DNA of 50,462 nt from Loigolactobacillus bifermentans DSM 20003 (GTDB lineage: Bacteria; Bacillota; Bacilli; Lactobacillales; Lactobacillaceae), in assembly GCF_001434575.1 (NCBI RefSeq), contig NZ_AZDA01000041.1, forward strand, positions 1 to 50,462, written 5' to 3'. Under the pieces are notes generated by a model. It saw nothing but the letters and a program-made list of their open reading frames with translations, searched no databases and was not told where the DNA came from. A program made the position numbers and the translations under genes. Shown piece by piece: positions 1-8,041 of this stretch (position 1 is the stretch's first letter; each line of letters begins with the position of its first letter).

Positions 1-55
1 ATTGGTCCAAAATTGTGCGGTATGCCGATATTAAACCTCGTATGAATAATTCGGG
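1..55. repeat. 55-bp end repeat, inverted copy of the right end
   Basis: Bases 1-55 are the exact reverse complement of bases 50408-50462; the match stops at base 56. No transposase can be recognised in such a short stretch. The simplest reading is that both ends of the window lie in copies of one repeated element, probably an insertion sequence, where an assembly contig ended. The family is not identified. Confidence 0.75.
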
Positions 56-106
56 AGAGAGATTGATTTTGGGTGAATTCATGACAAAAAATATGCAATA
101 TGCATC

Positions 107-146
107 AAAAAAGGCAGAGAACTACATTTTAAGTAGTTGCTCTGCC
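107..146 (-). terminator. Rho-independent terminator of sodA
   Basis: An inverted repeat (GGCAGAGAACTAC at 113-125 with GTAGTTGCTCTGCC at 133-146, one bulged base) is followed on the minus strand by a T run (A run at 107-112 on the plus strand). It lies directly downstream of the sodA stop codon. Confidence 0.8.
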
Positions 147-170
147 CTTGATTTAGCGTTTTGTTAATGA

Positions 171-776
171 TTAGTCGTTCATTCGTCGATTGACTTCATC
201 CCAATTGACAACATGCCAGAAATTATTGATATATTCTGGCCGACGATTTTGATATTTAAGATAATAAGCATGTTCCCAAACATCTAAACCCAATAAAGGA
301 ACTTGATGATTTGTTAGCGGGGAGTCTTGATTTTTAGTGGTCACAATATTAAGCGAATTGTCTGCTTCCCGAATTAACCAAGTCCATCCTGATCCAAATA
401 CAGAAAGCGCCGCGTCAGTGAAGGCTTGTTTAAATTGATCATAAGAACCAAAGGTTTCGTCAATCGCTTCAAGTAACGCTTTTGAAGGTTGAGAATCAAC
501 GTTTGGTGTGAGCATCTTCCAGAAAATAGAATGGTTGTAATGCCCACCGCCATTATTACGAATACTGGTTTGGATATTTTCAGGCAAGGTGTTTAAGTTT
601 TGTAACAGCTGCTCGATTGACAGGTTTGCTAATTGCTCATTGTCCTTTAAAGTGGCATTCAACTTATCAACATAAGTTTGATGGTGCTTATCATGGTGTA
701 GCCTCATCGTTGCTTCATCAATGTAAGGTTCTAAAGCGTCACAAGGATAGGAAAGTTCTGGCAGTGTAAATGTCAT
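171..776 (-). CDS. sodA: Superoxide dismutase (Mn/Fe family)
   Basis: This cytoplasmic enzyme converts superoxide to hydrogen peroxide and oxygen. The 201-residue length is normal for the family. By alignment from memory with E. coli SodA, the four metal ligands are His27 (in LHHDKHH), His82 (in HYNHSIFW), Asp165 and His169 (in DVWEHAYY). The NQDSPL stretch and FGSGWTWL favour a manganese or cambialistic enzyme over a strict iron one. The start is supported by an AAAGGAG ribosome-binding site. The gene is monocistronic: a terminator follows and the neighbouring dipeptidase has its own hairpin. An own SOD is found in only part of the lactobacilli and suggests some exposure to oxygen. Confidence 0.96.
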   Translation of the reverse strand: MTFTLPELSYPCDALEPYIDEATMRLHHDKHHQTYVDKLNATLKDNEQLANLSIEQLLQNLNTLPENIQTSIRNNGGGHYNHSIFWKMLTPNVDSQPSKALLEAIDETFGSYDQFKQAFTDAALSVFGSGWTWLIREADNSLNIVTTKNQDSPLTNHQVPLLGLDVWEHAYYLKYQNRRPEYINNFWHVVNWDEVNRRMND

Positions 777-915
777 AAAAATCTCCTTTCTTTGGTACCG
801 GTTTATTTAGTGATAATATCATATATAAAAGTGATGAGATATAAAAAAGCATCAGTTCATTTAAAGTAAATGATTCATTAGCAGAGAAACGTTTTTATGC
901 ATGATCTAAAAAGCT

Positions 916-944
916 CTAAAAATCCAAATATTTCAGATTTTTAG
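916..944 (-). terminator. Hairpin terminator downstream of pepD
   Basis: A perfect 9-bp inverted repeat (CTAAAAATC at 916-924, GATTTTTAG at 936-944) lies between pepD and sodA, with A/T runs on both sides. It most likely ends the minus-strand pepD transcript, but the stem is AT-rich, so the call is moderate. Confidence 0.5.
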
Positions 945-990
945 ACCCTTTTTATGCGGTCAAGCATGACGTCGCGAAGCTATTCTAACG

Positions 991-2400
991 TCAATCATTT
1001 AAATTATATTTCAATTTCATCTGGGTCGCACTTAAAGCGACCATTTGACCTAATAGCTGGGTGGCCTGAGTGACATACAAGTTGGCCATTTGCTGATTAG
1101 CTTGTTCTAGCTGTGTCAGTGGCGTTTTAAGCGCGCTGAATTGCTGGTCGGTGGTGTGTTGGATTTGGCGGCAAGCTGCTGTGAGCTGTTGGTCAAAATC
1201 TGCAGCAAAGGCGTTTAGTCGTGGGTAATCGTGGTCTCCTAAAATGCCCATGGTGCGGCTTAACCAATAGACCTGTGTGGGGTCGTATTGCGGGGTGGTG
1301 TCGCGGTAACAGCTTGGTGTATCAGATACGTTGGCGTAAAATGGTACAAGCGCATTAAAGGTATTGGGACCATAGGCCAGCCAATGAATACCGGCGATTT
1401 CAGGCGGCACGTGAGGCCGAATTTGTAGGACATGCGTTTCTTGATTACGATTGATACCAATGGGGCGAAAAGCATGGCGTTGTTCAGGCGTCCCTGTGCC
1501 GTAAGGATCGTAAGCCGTATTTTGATAATGAGAACTAAGCAGCCATTTAATGGTTTCAAGACTGATTTTCTGCTCAGGAACCAACGCAAAAGGTAAGTCC
1601 TGATCCAGTGGTGTTTGCAGGCGACTGGGATTTAAAATGGACTGCACATACCAGGCCCGTGGATTGTTGTAATGTTGATCTTTTAAGGTGGCACTACCAA
1701 AAATATGGCGTAAATTAACCGTATCATGGTCAGGATTTAGTCGGTATTGTTCAATTAAACGGGGTAAATCAGCCGAAAATAAGGTATTTTCGGCTTCAAA
1801 ATCATAGTCCGCAATATTAAAGCGATTAGGGGCAATCACGTAAGCATCGTCTGGAATCTTAATGGCAGCCCAATGATGGCCACCAATCGTTTCAAAATAC
1901 CAGACTTCATCTTGATCAGCAAAGGCGATGCCATTGGATTCATAGGTCCCATATGTTTCAAGTAAGGCGCCTAACCGCTGCACCCCTGCTCGCGCCGAGT
2001 GGCTGTAAGGTAAGGTGATCGTGATAAAATCTTCTTCGCCAAAGCCAGTTTCAACCAGTGGATCAATGCCTAAAATGCGAGCGTTCGTGGTGCTCGTTTC
2101 AGTGGCAGTCATGGCAACGTTGGCACGATTGATACCAGCGCCGCCCCAGATGCCATATTGTGGATCTGCATCTGGGGTTGAGGTGTAGCGCAGTGGATCA
2201 GCGGGTAAGTCGATTTTGGCGCCACTTTGGACAGCTTGATAATGGGTTGGTTGGTCCTTGGTATCAATGACGACAAAACGTTGTGGATTTGCGGCGTCAC
2301 CACTGCCATCTTCATTGCGCGCAATTAAAGTGGCACCGTCTAAAGTGGCCTTTTTACCCACTAAAATTGTCGTACATGAGCCTAATTTACGTTGTTGCAT
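991..2400 (-). CDS. pepD: Dipeptidase, peptidase family C69 (PepD type)
   Basis: This intracellular cysteine dipeptidase hydrolyses a broad range of dipeptides in the last step of peptide use by lactic acid bacteria. The sequence starts MQQRKLGSCTTILVGKKAT and continues with DGATLIARNED. Cys9 is the expected N-terminal nucleophile, exposed after removal of a very short propeptide, as in C69 (Ntn-hydrolase) enzymes. The length of 469 residues is usual for PepDA proteins. The ribosome-binding site (GAGATG) is weak. The gene stands alone between convergent hairpins and the divergent dehydrogenase, with no sign of damage. Confidence 0.93.
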   Translation of the reverse strand: MQQRKLGSCTTILVGKKATLDGATLIARNEDGSGDAANPQRFVVIDTKDQPTHYQAVQSGAKIDLPADPLRYTSTPDADPQYGIWGGAGINRANVAMTATETSTTNARILGIDPLVETGFGEEDFITITLPYSHSARAGVQRLGALLETYGTYESNGIAFADQDEVWYFETIGGHHWAAIKIPDDAYVIAPNRFNIADYDFEAENTLFSADLPRLIEQYRLNPDHDTVNLRHIFGSATLKDQHYNNPRAWYVQSILNPSRLQTPLDQDLPFALVPEQKISLETIKWLLSSHYQNTAYDPYGTGTPEQRHAFRPIGINRNQETHVLQIRPHVPPEIAGIHWLAYGPNTFNALVPFYANVSDTPSCYRDTTPQYDPTQVYWLSRTMGILGDHDYPRLNAFAADFDQQLTAACRQIQHTTDQQFSALKTPLTQLEQANQQMANLYVTQATQLLGQMVALSATQMKLKYNLND

Positions 2401-2599
2401 CTGATCATCTCATTTTTCGAATTTTCTTTAAGTGTAACGGAGAAGTTGGCAAGACTGCAAGGATTCAAATCGATTACGATCAGTATGAAGGCATGTGAGG
2501 GATACAAGTTTGAAGGGTGATTTGTTGCTTTTTAGGGAAGCCGGCAGTGTTATAGCACAAGCAAAACAAGTCTAATTTGAACTTAAATTGTACTGCTAG

Positions 2600-2628
2600 T
2601 TGATTTTTCACAAGTAGTAAGTTATTGT
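2600..2628 (+). promoter_or_regulatory. Putative promoter of the 2-hydroxyacid dehydrogenase gene
   Basis: A TTGATT box at 2600-2605 and TATTGT at 2623-2628 are separated by 17 bp, giving a plausible sigma-A promoter about 75 bp upstream of the start codon. Bases 2401-2599 show no other clear gene or site. Confidence 0.5.
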
Positions 2629-2638
2629 GTGATTAGCA

Positions 2639-2655
2639 AACGGTTTCAAACCGTT
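2639..2655. promoter_or_regulatory. Palindromic operator candidate
   Basis: A perfect palindrome, AACGGTTTCAAACCGTT (8-bp arms, central C), sits about 10 bp after the predicted -10 box, where a bound repressor would block transcription. The shape suits a LacI/CcpA-like or other dimeric regulator, but it does not clearly match the cre consensus. The regulator is unknown. Confidence 0.5.
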
Positions 2656-2704
2656 ATGGGGCTTTGTAGAATGGACAGTAGCTGTTTTATAAGGAGGCAA
2701 AAGC

Positions 2705-3652
2705 ATGCAAAAAGTAGTCGTATTAAATGGTAGTGTCGTTAATTATGATCACAATATTGATTGGGCCACGTTACCAGGGGATGTGGTGACGTATGATACT
2801 ACATCAGAAGACCAAATTTTAGAACGGGTGGCTGGTGCAGCAGTGGTGATCACCAAAGAAATGCCCATGCCAGGCGCCATTATTCGACAATTTCCGGCAA
2901 GTATCAAAATGGTCTGCGAAGCAGGTACCGGCTACAATAACTATGATATTGCTGCTTTGAAAGAAAAGGGCATTGTATTAACCAATATACCCGCCTACAG
3001 TACCCAACGTGTGGCGCATACAGCGATTATGTTGATGCTGAATTTAGCAAGCACCATGCAAACGCAGATCAGCATGATTGCTGCCGGCAATCACGATAAT
3101 TTTAGCAAGCATTTAATGGTCAGTCATGAGGAATTAAATGGCAAAACGTTAGGTGTGGTTGGTTTTGGTCACATTGGCCAGGCGATTATCAAAGTGGCCC
3201 AGGCCATGGACATGAAGATCTTAGTTGCAACACGCACACCGCGAGAAGATTTTAATGGGATCCATTTCACCACGCAAGCAGAGCTATTTGCGCAAAGTGA
3301 TTTTATTTCGCTTAATTTACCGTTAAATGACACGACCCATCATCTGATCAACGCGGCTGTTTTAAAAGCGATGAAGCCGTCCGCTTACTTAATTAACACC
3401 GCCCGTGGTGGTTTGATTGATCAGGCTGCATTAATAACGGCTTTGCAACAGCATGAGATCGCTGGCGCTGGCTTGGACGTCCAAGAGGTTGAGCCGTTAC
3501 CAGATGACAGTCCATTGTTTACCCTGCCGAACGTAATCGTAACACCGCATATTGGTTGGCGAGGATTGGAGACCCGCCAACGCTTATTACAAATGATTCA
3601 CGATAACGTCGCAGCTTATTTCAATGGTCAACCGATCAATCGTGTGATTTGA
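2705..3652 (+). CDS. NAD-dependent D-2-hydroxyacid dehydrogenase
   Basis: This cytoplasmic oxidoreductase interconverts a 2-oxoacid and its 2-hydroxyacid using NAD(P)H. The 315 residues contain the family's Rossmann motif GFGHIG (153-158) and the catalytic set Arg234 (NTARGG), Glu263 (QEVEP) and His282 (PHIGW). The substrate cannot be read from sequence: glycerate/hydroxypyruvate, branched 2-oxoacids and lactate are all possible, and the divergence from classical D-lactate dehydrogenase favours the first two. AAGGAGG precedes the ATG. It is a single-gene unit, with a promoter and palindrome upstream and a strong terminator downstream. Confidence 0.9.
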   Translation: MQKVVVLNGSVVNYDHNIDWATLPGDVVTYDTTSEDQILERVAGAAVVITKEMPMPGAIIRQFPASIKMVCEAGTGYNNYDIAALKEKGIVLTNIPAYSTQRVAHTAIMLMLNLASTMQTQISMIAAGNHDNFSKHLMVSHEELNGKTLGVVGFGHIGQAIIKVAQAMDMKILVATRTPREDFNGIHFTTQAELFAQSDFISLNLPLNDTTHHLINAAVLKAMKPSAYLINTARGGLIDQAALITALQQHEIAGAGLDVQEVEPLPDDSPLFTLPNVIVTPHIGWRGLETRQRLLQMIHDNVAAYFNGQPINRVI

Positions 3653-3669
3653 GGACAAATTAGACTTAA

Positions 3670-3695
3670 AACCAACTCCGCTGAGTTGGTTTTTT
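3670..3695 (+). terminator. Rho-independent terminator
   Basis: AACCAACTC (3670-3678) pairs with GAGTTGGTT (3683-3691) around a CGCT loop, followed by a T run. It ends the dehydrogenase transcript. Confidence 0.9.
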
Positions 3696-3800
3696 GCTGT
3701 ACGAATGGGCAGTCAAGGACAAGACCAAAGTTGGATTGATTATTTTGCGCGAGATGATTACACTATTTGTAAATCAAACTCAGATTAAGAAGGTTTTTGA

Positions 3801-4565
3801 ATGATACTTGCACGAGAGAACTTACTCAATATTAAACAGATCCAGCGGGAATTAATGGCATTAGGCGATCGGCGCATGGCCAATAATGTGACCCAAATGG
3901 CAGATTATTATCAATTATGCCAGCTGGCTGTCAACGAAATTGGCACAAAACTTGATAATTTAGATGCGGATTATGCGATTCATTATGATCATAATCCCAT
4001 TCATCATATGGAAGAGCGAATGAAGGATCCTCGTTCCTTACAAGGTAAATTACGGCGCAAAGGCCTAGCGCCATCAATTACCAGTGTGTACAATCATATT
4101 TTTGATTTAGGGGGGATTCGGGTCGTCACCAACTACTTAAATGATGTTTATACGGTGGCCAATAATTTGATTGCGCAAAGTGATGTGGAATTGTTAAAAC
4201 GTAAGGATTATATTAAGCATCCCAAACCTAGTGGTTATCGTAGTCTACATTTGGTGGTGACGGTGCCGGTTTTTCAAGCTTCTGGCGTTAAAATTGCACC
4301 GGTGGAAGTTCAGATTCGGACGGTGGGTATGGATATGTGGGCCAGCTTGGAACACAAGCTGCGCTATAAAACCAGTGTTTCTACAGAACAAGTGGCGCAT
4401 TATGGCAAGCAACTTCATGACTATGCCGACGAATTAACCGATATTGAAGAAAATATGCAGGCGATCTTCTATCAACTGGACGGTAAAATGGCGTTACCGG
4501 AAACGGTGGATACCTTTGACGCTCCAGATGTTGATGAAGCTGATACAACCACTAAAGAGGCTTGA
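3801..4565 (+). CDS. Small alarmone synthetase (RelA/SpoT domain; RelP/YwaC-like)
   Basis: This protein makes (p)ppGpp from ATP and GTP/GDP without the hydrolase half of full-length Rel. The 254 residues carry the RelA_SpoT synthetase signature: HNPIHH, FDLGGIRVV, KDYIKHPKPSGYRSLHL, VEVQIRTVGMDMWASLEHKLRYK. The HNPI and PKPSGYRSLHL stretches resemble B. subtilis YwaC/RelP more than YjbM/RelQ; this subtype call rests on remembered sequences. The acidic C-terminal tail (about 230-254) is extra and looks disordered. The gene is transcribed alone, and the next terminator lies about 105 bp downstream. Confidence 0.88.
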   Translation: MILARENLLNIKQIQRELMALGDRRMANNVTQMADYYQLCQLAVNEIGTKLDNLDADYAIHYDHNPIHHMEERMKDPRSLQGKLRRKGLAPSITSVYNHIFDLGGIRVVTNYLNDVYTVANNLIAQSDVELLKRKDYIKHPKPSGYRSLHLVVTVPVFQASGVKIAPVEVQIRTVGMDMWASLEHKLRYKTSVSTEQVAHYGKQLHDYADELTDIEENMQAIFYQLDGKMALPETVDTFDAPDVDEADTTTKEA

Positions 4566-4669
4566 TTTTTCAAAGCCAGCTACGCTAAAATAGAATTAAC
4601 AATTAAATCAGCAAGATCGGAAGACTATTCAGTTAGATAAGGTACGCGTGGCGTATCGGAGGGTTATCA

Positions 4670-4710
4670 GACCAGATAAGATGTTATTTAATCTTATTTG
4701 GTCTTTTTTT
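4670..4710 (+). terminator. Rho-independent terminator
   Basis: GACCAGATAAGAT (4670-4682) pairs with ATCTTATTTGGTC (4691-4703), with one G-T wobble, followed by seven T. It sits 40 bp before the MFS gene start, between the alarmone synthetase and the MFS gene. It could also be an attenuator in the MFS leader, because a weaker hairpin (GGTACGC/GCGTATC) precedes it. Confidence 0.85.
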
Positions 4711-4749
4711 GTGCTAAAATAGCGCGCTTGCTAAAAAGGAGTTAGGCAG

Positions 4750-5889
4750 ATGAGTCAGAAACAATCCTATTGGAGTCGGAATTTTATTTTAATCTTGATC
4801 GGCAATGCATTGCTGTTTATGGTGTATAACATGCAAGTACCGGTGTTACCGTTATATGGGAAAAAGCTCGGGTTAACCCCGTCACAGATCGGTATTTTTG
4901 TAGGGGCAATCATGTTTGCGGCACTGTTAACCCGGCTGCGAATTCCTTGGTTTTCAGCACATTTTAGTAAGAAAGTCCTGTTGATCGGGGGAATCTTTTT
5001 ATATCTGATCGCAGCAATCAGTTACCCGTTATTAAGTGGTTTTGGTTTATTGGTCTTATTGCGGTTATTTAATGGCTTAGGCCATGGGTTAACTACCACT
5101 TATTTTGCCACGTCTGCGGCGGCCGAGTTGCCGCGCCATAAAATAGGCGCGGGCATGGGCTACTTTGGGATTGGCACCATGGTAACGGCCTCCTTAGCCC
5201 CGCTGTTGGCGTTGGCCCTTGTGCAGCACTATTCCTTTCAAGCATTCTTTCTGGCCTGTGTTGGGATCTTATTTGCAGCCTTGGTGATGATTTTAGGGAC
5301 CACGAAGCCACAAGTCATTCCAGCTCAGCCTAAACAAGTCCAACACGTTTTTCAAAAGCAATTTCTGCCGCAGTGTGGGTTGGTATTTATTTTAGGGGTG
5401 TTAATGAACGGTGTCATGACGTTTACACCGATTTACGTCCAACTGCATCATTTAAGTGGTATTTCGGGGTTCTTCTTTGTAGCTGCATTGGCAGGCGTGG
5501 TAATTCGGCCCATTGTTGGCCATACGTTTGATCGGCAAGGACCGCGCTTGATCTTATGGTTAAGCACTGTATTGTTGACAATTGGCATGGTGTTGCTGGC
5601 TTGGGTGGATCGTAACTGGATGCTATTACTCGCTGGGGTGTTTTATGGCGTTGCTGATGGTGCCATCTATCCCACGTTACAAGCCTGGCTCTTTAAGCGC
5701 ACGACCATGGCAGATCGGGACACCGCTACTGGGATGTTTTTAAATGCCTATGATTTAGGGATGGGCTTAGGCGCAGTTGTGTTGGGCTGGGTGGTTCAAC
5801 TTACTTCGTATCAAAGCATGTTTTTTGTGTTGACCGTGATTGCTGTGTTGTATATTGGCTTAGCGCTGGCACTAAGCAAGCGCGCTTAA
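4750..5889 (+). CDS. MFS transporter (multidrug/sugar-efflux-like)
   Basis: This is an integral membrane carrier of 379 residues with about 12 hydrophobic segments, so a complete MFS fold. The first helix is FILILIGNALLFMVYNM, and LPLYGKKLGLTPSQIG is the typical loop 1-2 region. The substrate is not evident. Proteins of this type are usually drug or metabolite exporters. A GCTAAAAT -10-like element lies about 30 bp upstream and AAAAGGAG serves as the ribosome-binding site. It is a single gene between two terminators. The downstream perfect palindrome is shared with the convergent ABC exporter operon. Confidence 0.88.
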   Translation: MSQKQSYWSRNFILILIGNALLFMVYNMQVPVLPLYGKKLGLTPSQIGIFVGAIMFAALLTRLRIPWFSAHFSKKVLLIGGIFLYLIAAISYPLLSGFGLLVLLRLFNGLGHGLTTTYFATSAAAELPRHKIGAGMGYFGIGTMVTASLAPLLALALVQHYSFQAFFLACVGILFAALVMILGTTKPQVIPAQPKQVQHVFQKQFLPQCGLVFILGVLMNGVMTFTPIYVQLHHLSGISGFFFVAALAGVVIRPIVGHTFDRQGPRLILWLSTVLLTIGMVLLAWVDRNWMLLLAGVFYGVADGAIYPTLQAWLFKRTTMADRDTATGMFLNAYDLGMGLGAVVLGWVVQLTSYQSMFFVLTVIAVLYIGLALALSKRA

Positions 5890-5898
5890 CATGGCTAC

Positions 5899-5933
5899 AA
5901 AAAAAGAGCGATTCCCGCGGGAATCGCTCTTTT
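5899..5933. terminator. Bidirectional terminator
   Basis: A perfect palindrome centred at 5917/5918 (stem GAGCGATTCCCG) is flanked by A and T runs on both sides. It serves both the MFS gene (+) and the ABC exporter genes (-), which converge here. Confidence 0.93.
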
Positions 5934-5941
5934 GACGTACT

Positions 5942-8038
5942 TTATTCAAAGACGAATTGGTTATGATACAGTTCAGCGTAGAAACCTTTGGCAGCTACTA
6001 ATTCTTGGTGAGTCCCAACTTCAATGACTTGACCGTCTTTTAAGACGACGATCTTATCAGCGTTTAAAATGGTCTTTAAGCGATGGGCAATTACGAAGGA
6101 AGTTCGACCAGCAATGGCGGCTTCCATGGCCCATTGAATTTGTTGCTCGGTAACGGTGTCCACGTTACTGGTGGCTTCGTCTAAGATCAAGATCTCAGGG
6201 TTGGTGAGAATGGTGCGTGCAATGGAGATTTGTTGTTTTTGCCCGACTGAGAACACGGAGTTATTTTCATCAACGTGAGTCTCATATTTGTCAGGTAGGC
6301 TTTCGATAAAGTCATGAATATGCGTGGTTTTGGCCACGGTGATCACGTCATCCATACTGGCATCGGGCTTCCCAAAGCGAATGTTGTCTGCAATGGTGCC
6401 AGAGAACAGAACAGATTCTTGTAAGACGATTCCAACCTTAGACCGTAAACTATCAAGGTCAAATTCACGAATATCGGTTCCGCCGTACTTAATCGCGCCG
6501 CTATCCACGTCGTAGAAGCGGTTCATTAAGTTCATCACAGTGGTTTTACCAGAACCAGTGGGGCCAACTAAGGCGACCATTTGGCCTTTTTTCACGTCGA
6601 TACTAACGTCCTTTAAAATTGGCTTGTCAGGTAAATAACCGAAGTTGACATGATCAATTTGAATCCCATCGCCCACGTGTTCAAAGGGTTTGCCGTTTTC
6701 AGGCCGAATTTCATCAGGTTCATCAAACATGACATTTAAACGTGTTGCTCCAGTGACGGCTAATTGTAATTGGCCGAAGGAACTGGAGATCTGCATGATC
6801 GGGTTATAGTATTGTTGCGCGTATTGGATAAAGGTTACCACCAGTCCTAAAGCGGCTGCGGTACTTAATGAGTGATCATTTAAGGCAATTTTGGTCCCTA
6901 AGAAAATCACCAAAGCAGTGGTTAACAATGAAAAACCATTCATCAAAGGGAAGATCATCCCTGACCAGGCTTGTGCGGCAAAGGTTGATTTTTGAACCTT
7001 CTTATTCCGAACAACGAAGCCGTCAATGGTTTCTTGTTGCTGGCCTTCAACGATGATTGCTTTTTGCCCAGAGATCTTTTCATCCATGTAGGCGTTGAGT
7101 ACACCGACTTCTGCTTGTTGGCGGTCAGTGGACTTCTTCGCTTGAATGACAATGATGATGGCACATAAAATGGCGACTGGGGTGGTTGAAACGGTGACCC
7201 AGGCCATTGAAACGTTTTGCCGGAAAATCATGATCAGGATCCCGACAAATAAAGCAAAGTTTGTGGTGACGTTAACGGCTGCTTGGTTTAACGTGTTTTG
7301 AATGTTATCCAAATCAGAAGTAAAGCGCGCTAGAATGTCACCATCTTCATGACGATCGAAGTAGGCAATCGTCATTTTTTCTAACTTGCCGAATAGTCCT
7401 TTACGCATCCGGTTCGTAGAATGGGCCACGATTCGGGTGAATAGAATCGTGTAGATCAATTGCGCCACACCCGTCATGATGTAGAAGGATAACAGTTTCC
7501 ACATGGCAGCAAAGAAAGTGGCTTTGCTGGCTGGGTTGGAAACGGCGGCCTGGTGCAAGCTGTGAATGGTTGTACCTTTTGGCAGGGATGACAAAATACT
7601 GGCAGGCACGTTAGCGTTGGTTAAATCTTTCCAGTTACTTGGCATCTGGGCCAATTGCTGCAAACTGTGAATCGTGGTGCCTTTTGGCAAGTGTGCTAAG
7701 ACTGTTTGCGGGACGTTTGCATCGGTTAAACTGGTCCACGCAATGTGGTGTCCAGAAGCTTTGCTGAGTTGCAGGGCAATATTTTGTAACGCTTCCTGTG
7801 ATTGTGCAGAGCCAGCCGCGATTTTCTTCAATGCTTTCATGGCTTCTGGGGCATGTTGATGTGTGAAGAAATGCGTCACGTAATTGGTTAAATGGGTAAT
7901 CGCATCCCCCATCACAACCGGCGCCTTGACTTGTAAGTAAGTGGCAACAATGATGAAAATTGCGATCACTAAGAACTGGAGCTTATATTTTTTAAAGTAA
8001 AGATAGAAGAATTTAAGGGCACGTGCTGTATCACTCAT
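5942..8038 (-). CDS. Heterodimeric ABC exporter subunit with extracellular domain (BmrD/LmrD-like)
   Basis: This fused membrane-plus-ATPase half transporter of 698 residues pairs with the gene 3 bp upstream. Walker A is GPTGSGKTT (492-500) and Walker B is ILILDE with Glu621 present. The signature is degenerate, FSVGQ (596-600) instead of LSGGQ. That is the pattern of the subunit whose signature faces the non-catalytic site in BmrCD, LmrCD and TM287/288. Between the first two membrane helices is an extra block of roughly 110 residues (about 55-165), matching in position the extracellular domain known for BmrD. It holds a 35-residue tandem repeat (see repeat entry). The likely role is drug or toxic-compound export. 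Confidence 0.92.
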   Translation of the reverse strand: MSDTARALKFFYLYFKKYKLQFLVIAIFIIVATYLQVKAPVVMGDAITHLTNYVTHFFTHQHAPEAMKALKKIAAGSAQSQEALQNIALQLSKASGHHIAWTSLTDANVPQTVLAHLPKGTTIHSLQQLAQMPSNWKDLTNANVPASILSSLPKGTTIHSLHQAAVSNPASKATFFAAMWKLLSFYIMTGVAQLIYTILFTRIVAHSTNRMRKGLFGKLEKMTIAYFDRHEDGDILARFTSDLDNIQNTLNQAAVNVTTNFALFVGILIMIFRQNVSMAWVTVSTTPVAILCAIIIVIQAKKSTDRQQAEVGVLNAYMDEKISGQKAIIVEGQQQETIDGFVVRNKKVQKSTFAAQAWSGMIFPLMNGFSLLTTALVIFLGTKIALNDHSLSTAAALGLVVTFIQYAQQYYNPIMQISSSFGQLQLAVTGATRLNVMFDEPDEIRPENGKPFEHVGDGIQIDHVNFGYLPDKPILKDVSIDVKKGQMVALVGPTGSGKTTVMNLMNRFYDVDSGAIKYGGTDIREFDLDSLRSKVGIVLQESVLFSGTIADNIRFGKPDASMDDVITVAKTTHIHDFIESLPDKYETHVDENNSVFSVGQKQQISIARTILTNPEILILDEATSNVDTVTEQQIQWAMEAAIAGRTSFVIAHRLKTILNADKIVVLKDGQVIEVGTHQELVAAKGFYAELYHNQFVFE
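7550..7732 (-). repeat. Tandem 35-residue repeat in the exporter's extracellular domain
   Basis: Residues 103-128 and 138-163 of the 698-residue exporter align without gaps: [SD]LT[DN]ANVP, then a variable stretch, then [10 protein letters not shown][QH]Q. The period is 35 residues. The repeat falls in the loop between membrane helices 1 and 2, predicted to be outside the cell. Confidence 0.85.
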
Positions 8039-8041
8039 CGA

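Noticed and set aside
1-170. Coding frame at the left end (WSKIVRYADIKPRMNNSG...)
   Set aside because: It crosses the end repeat into the sodA terminator region and matches nothing recognisable.
4566-4749. Riboswitch in front of the MFS gene at 4750
   Set aside because: Only a weak hairpin and an ordinary terminator are visible; the terminator can serve the alarmone synthetase gene.
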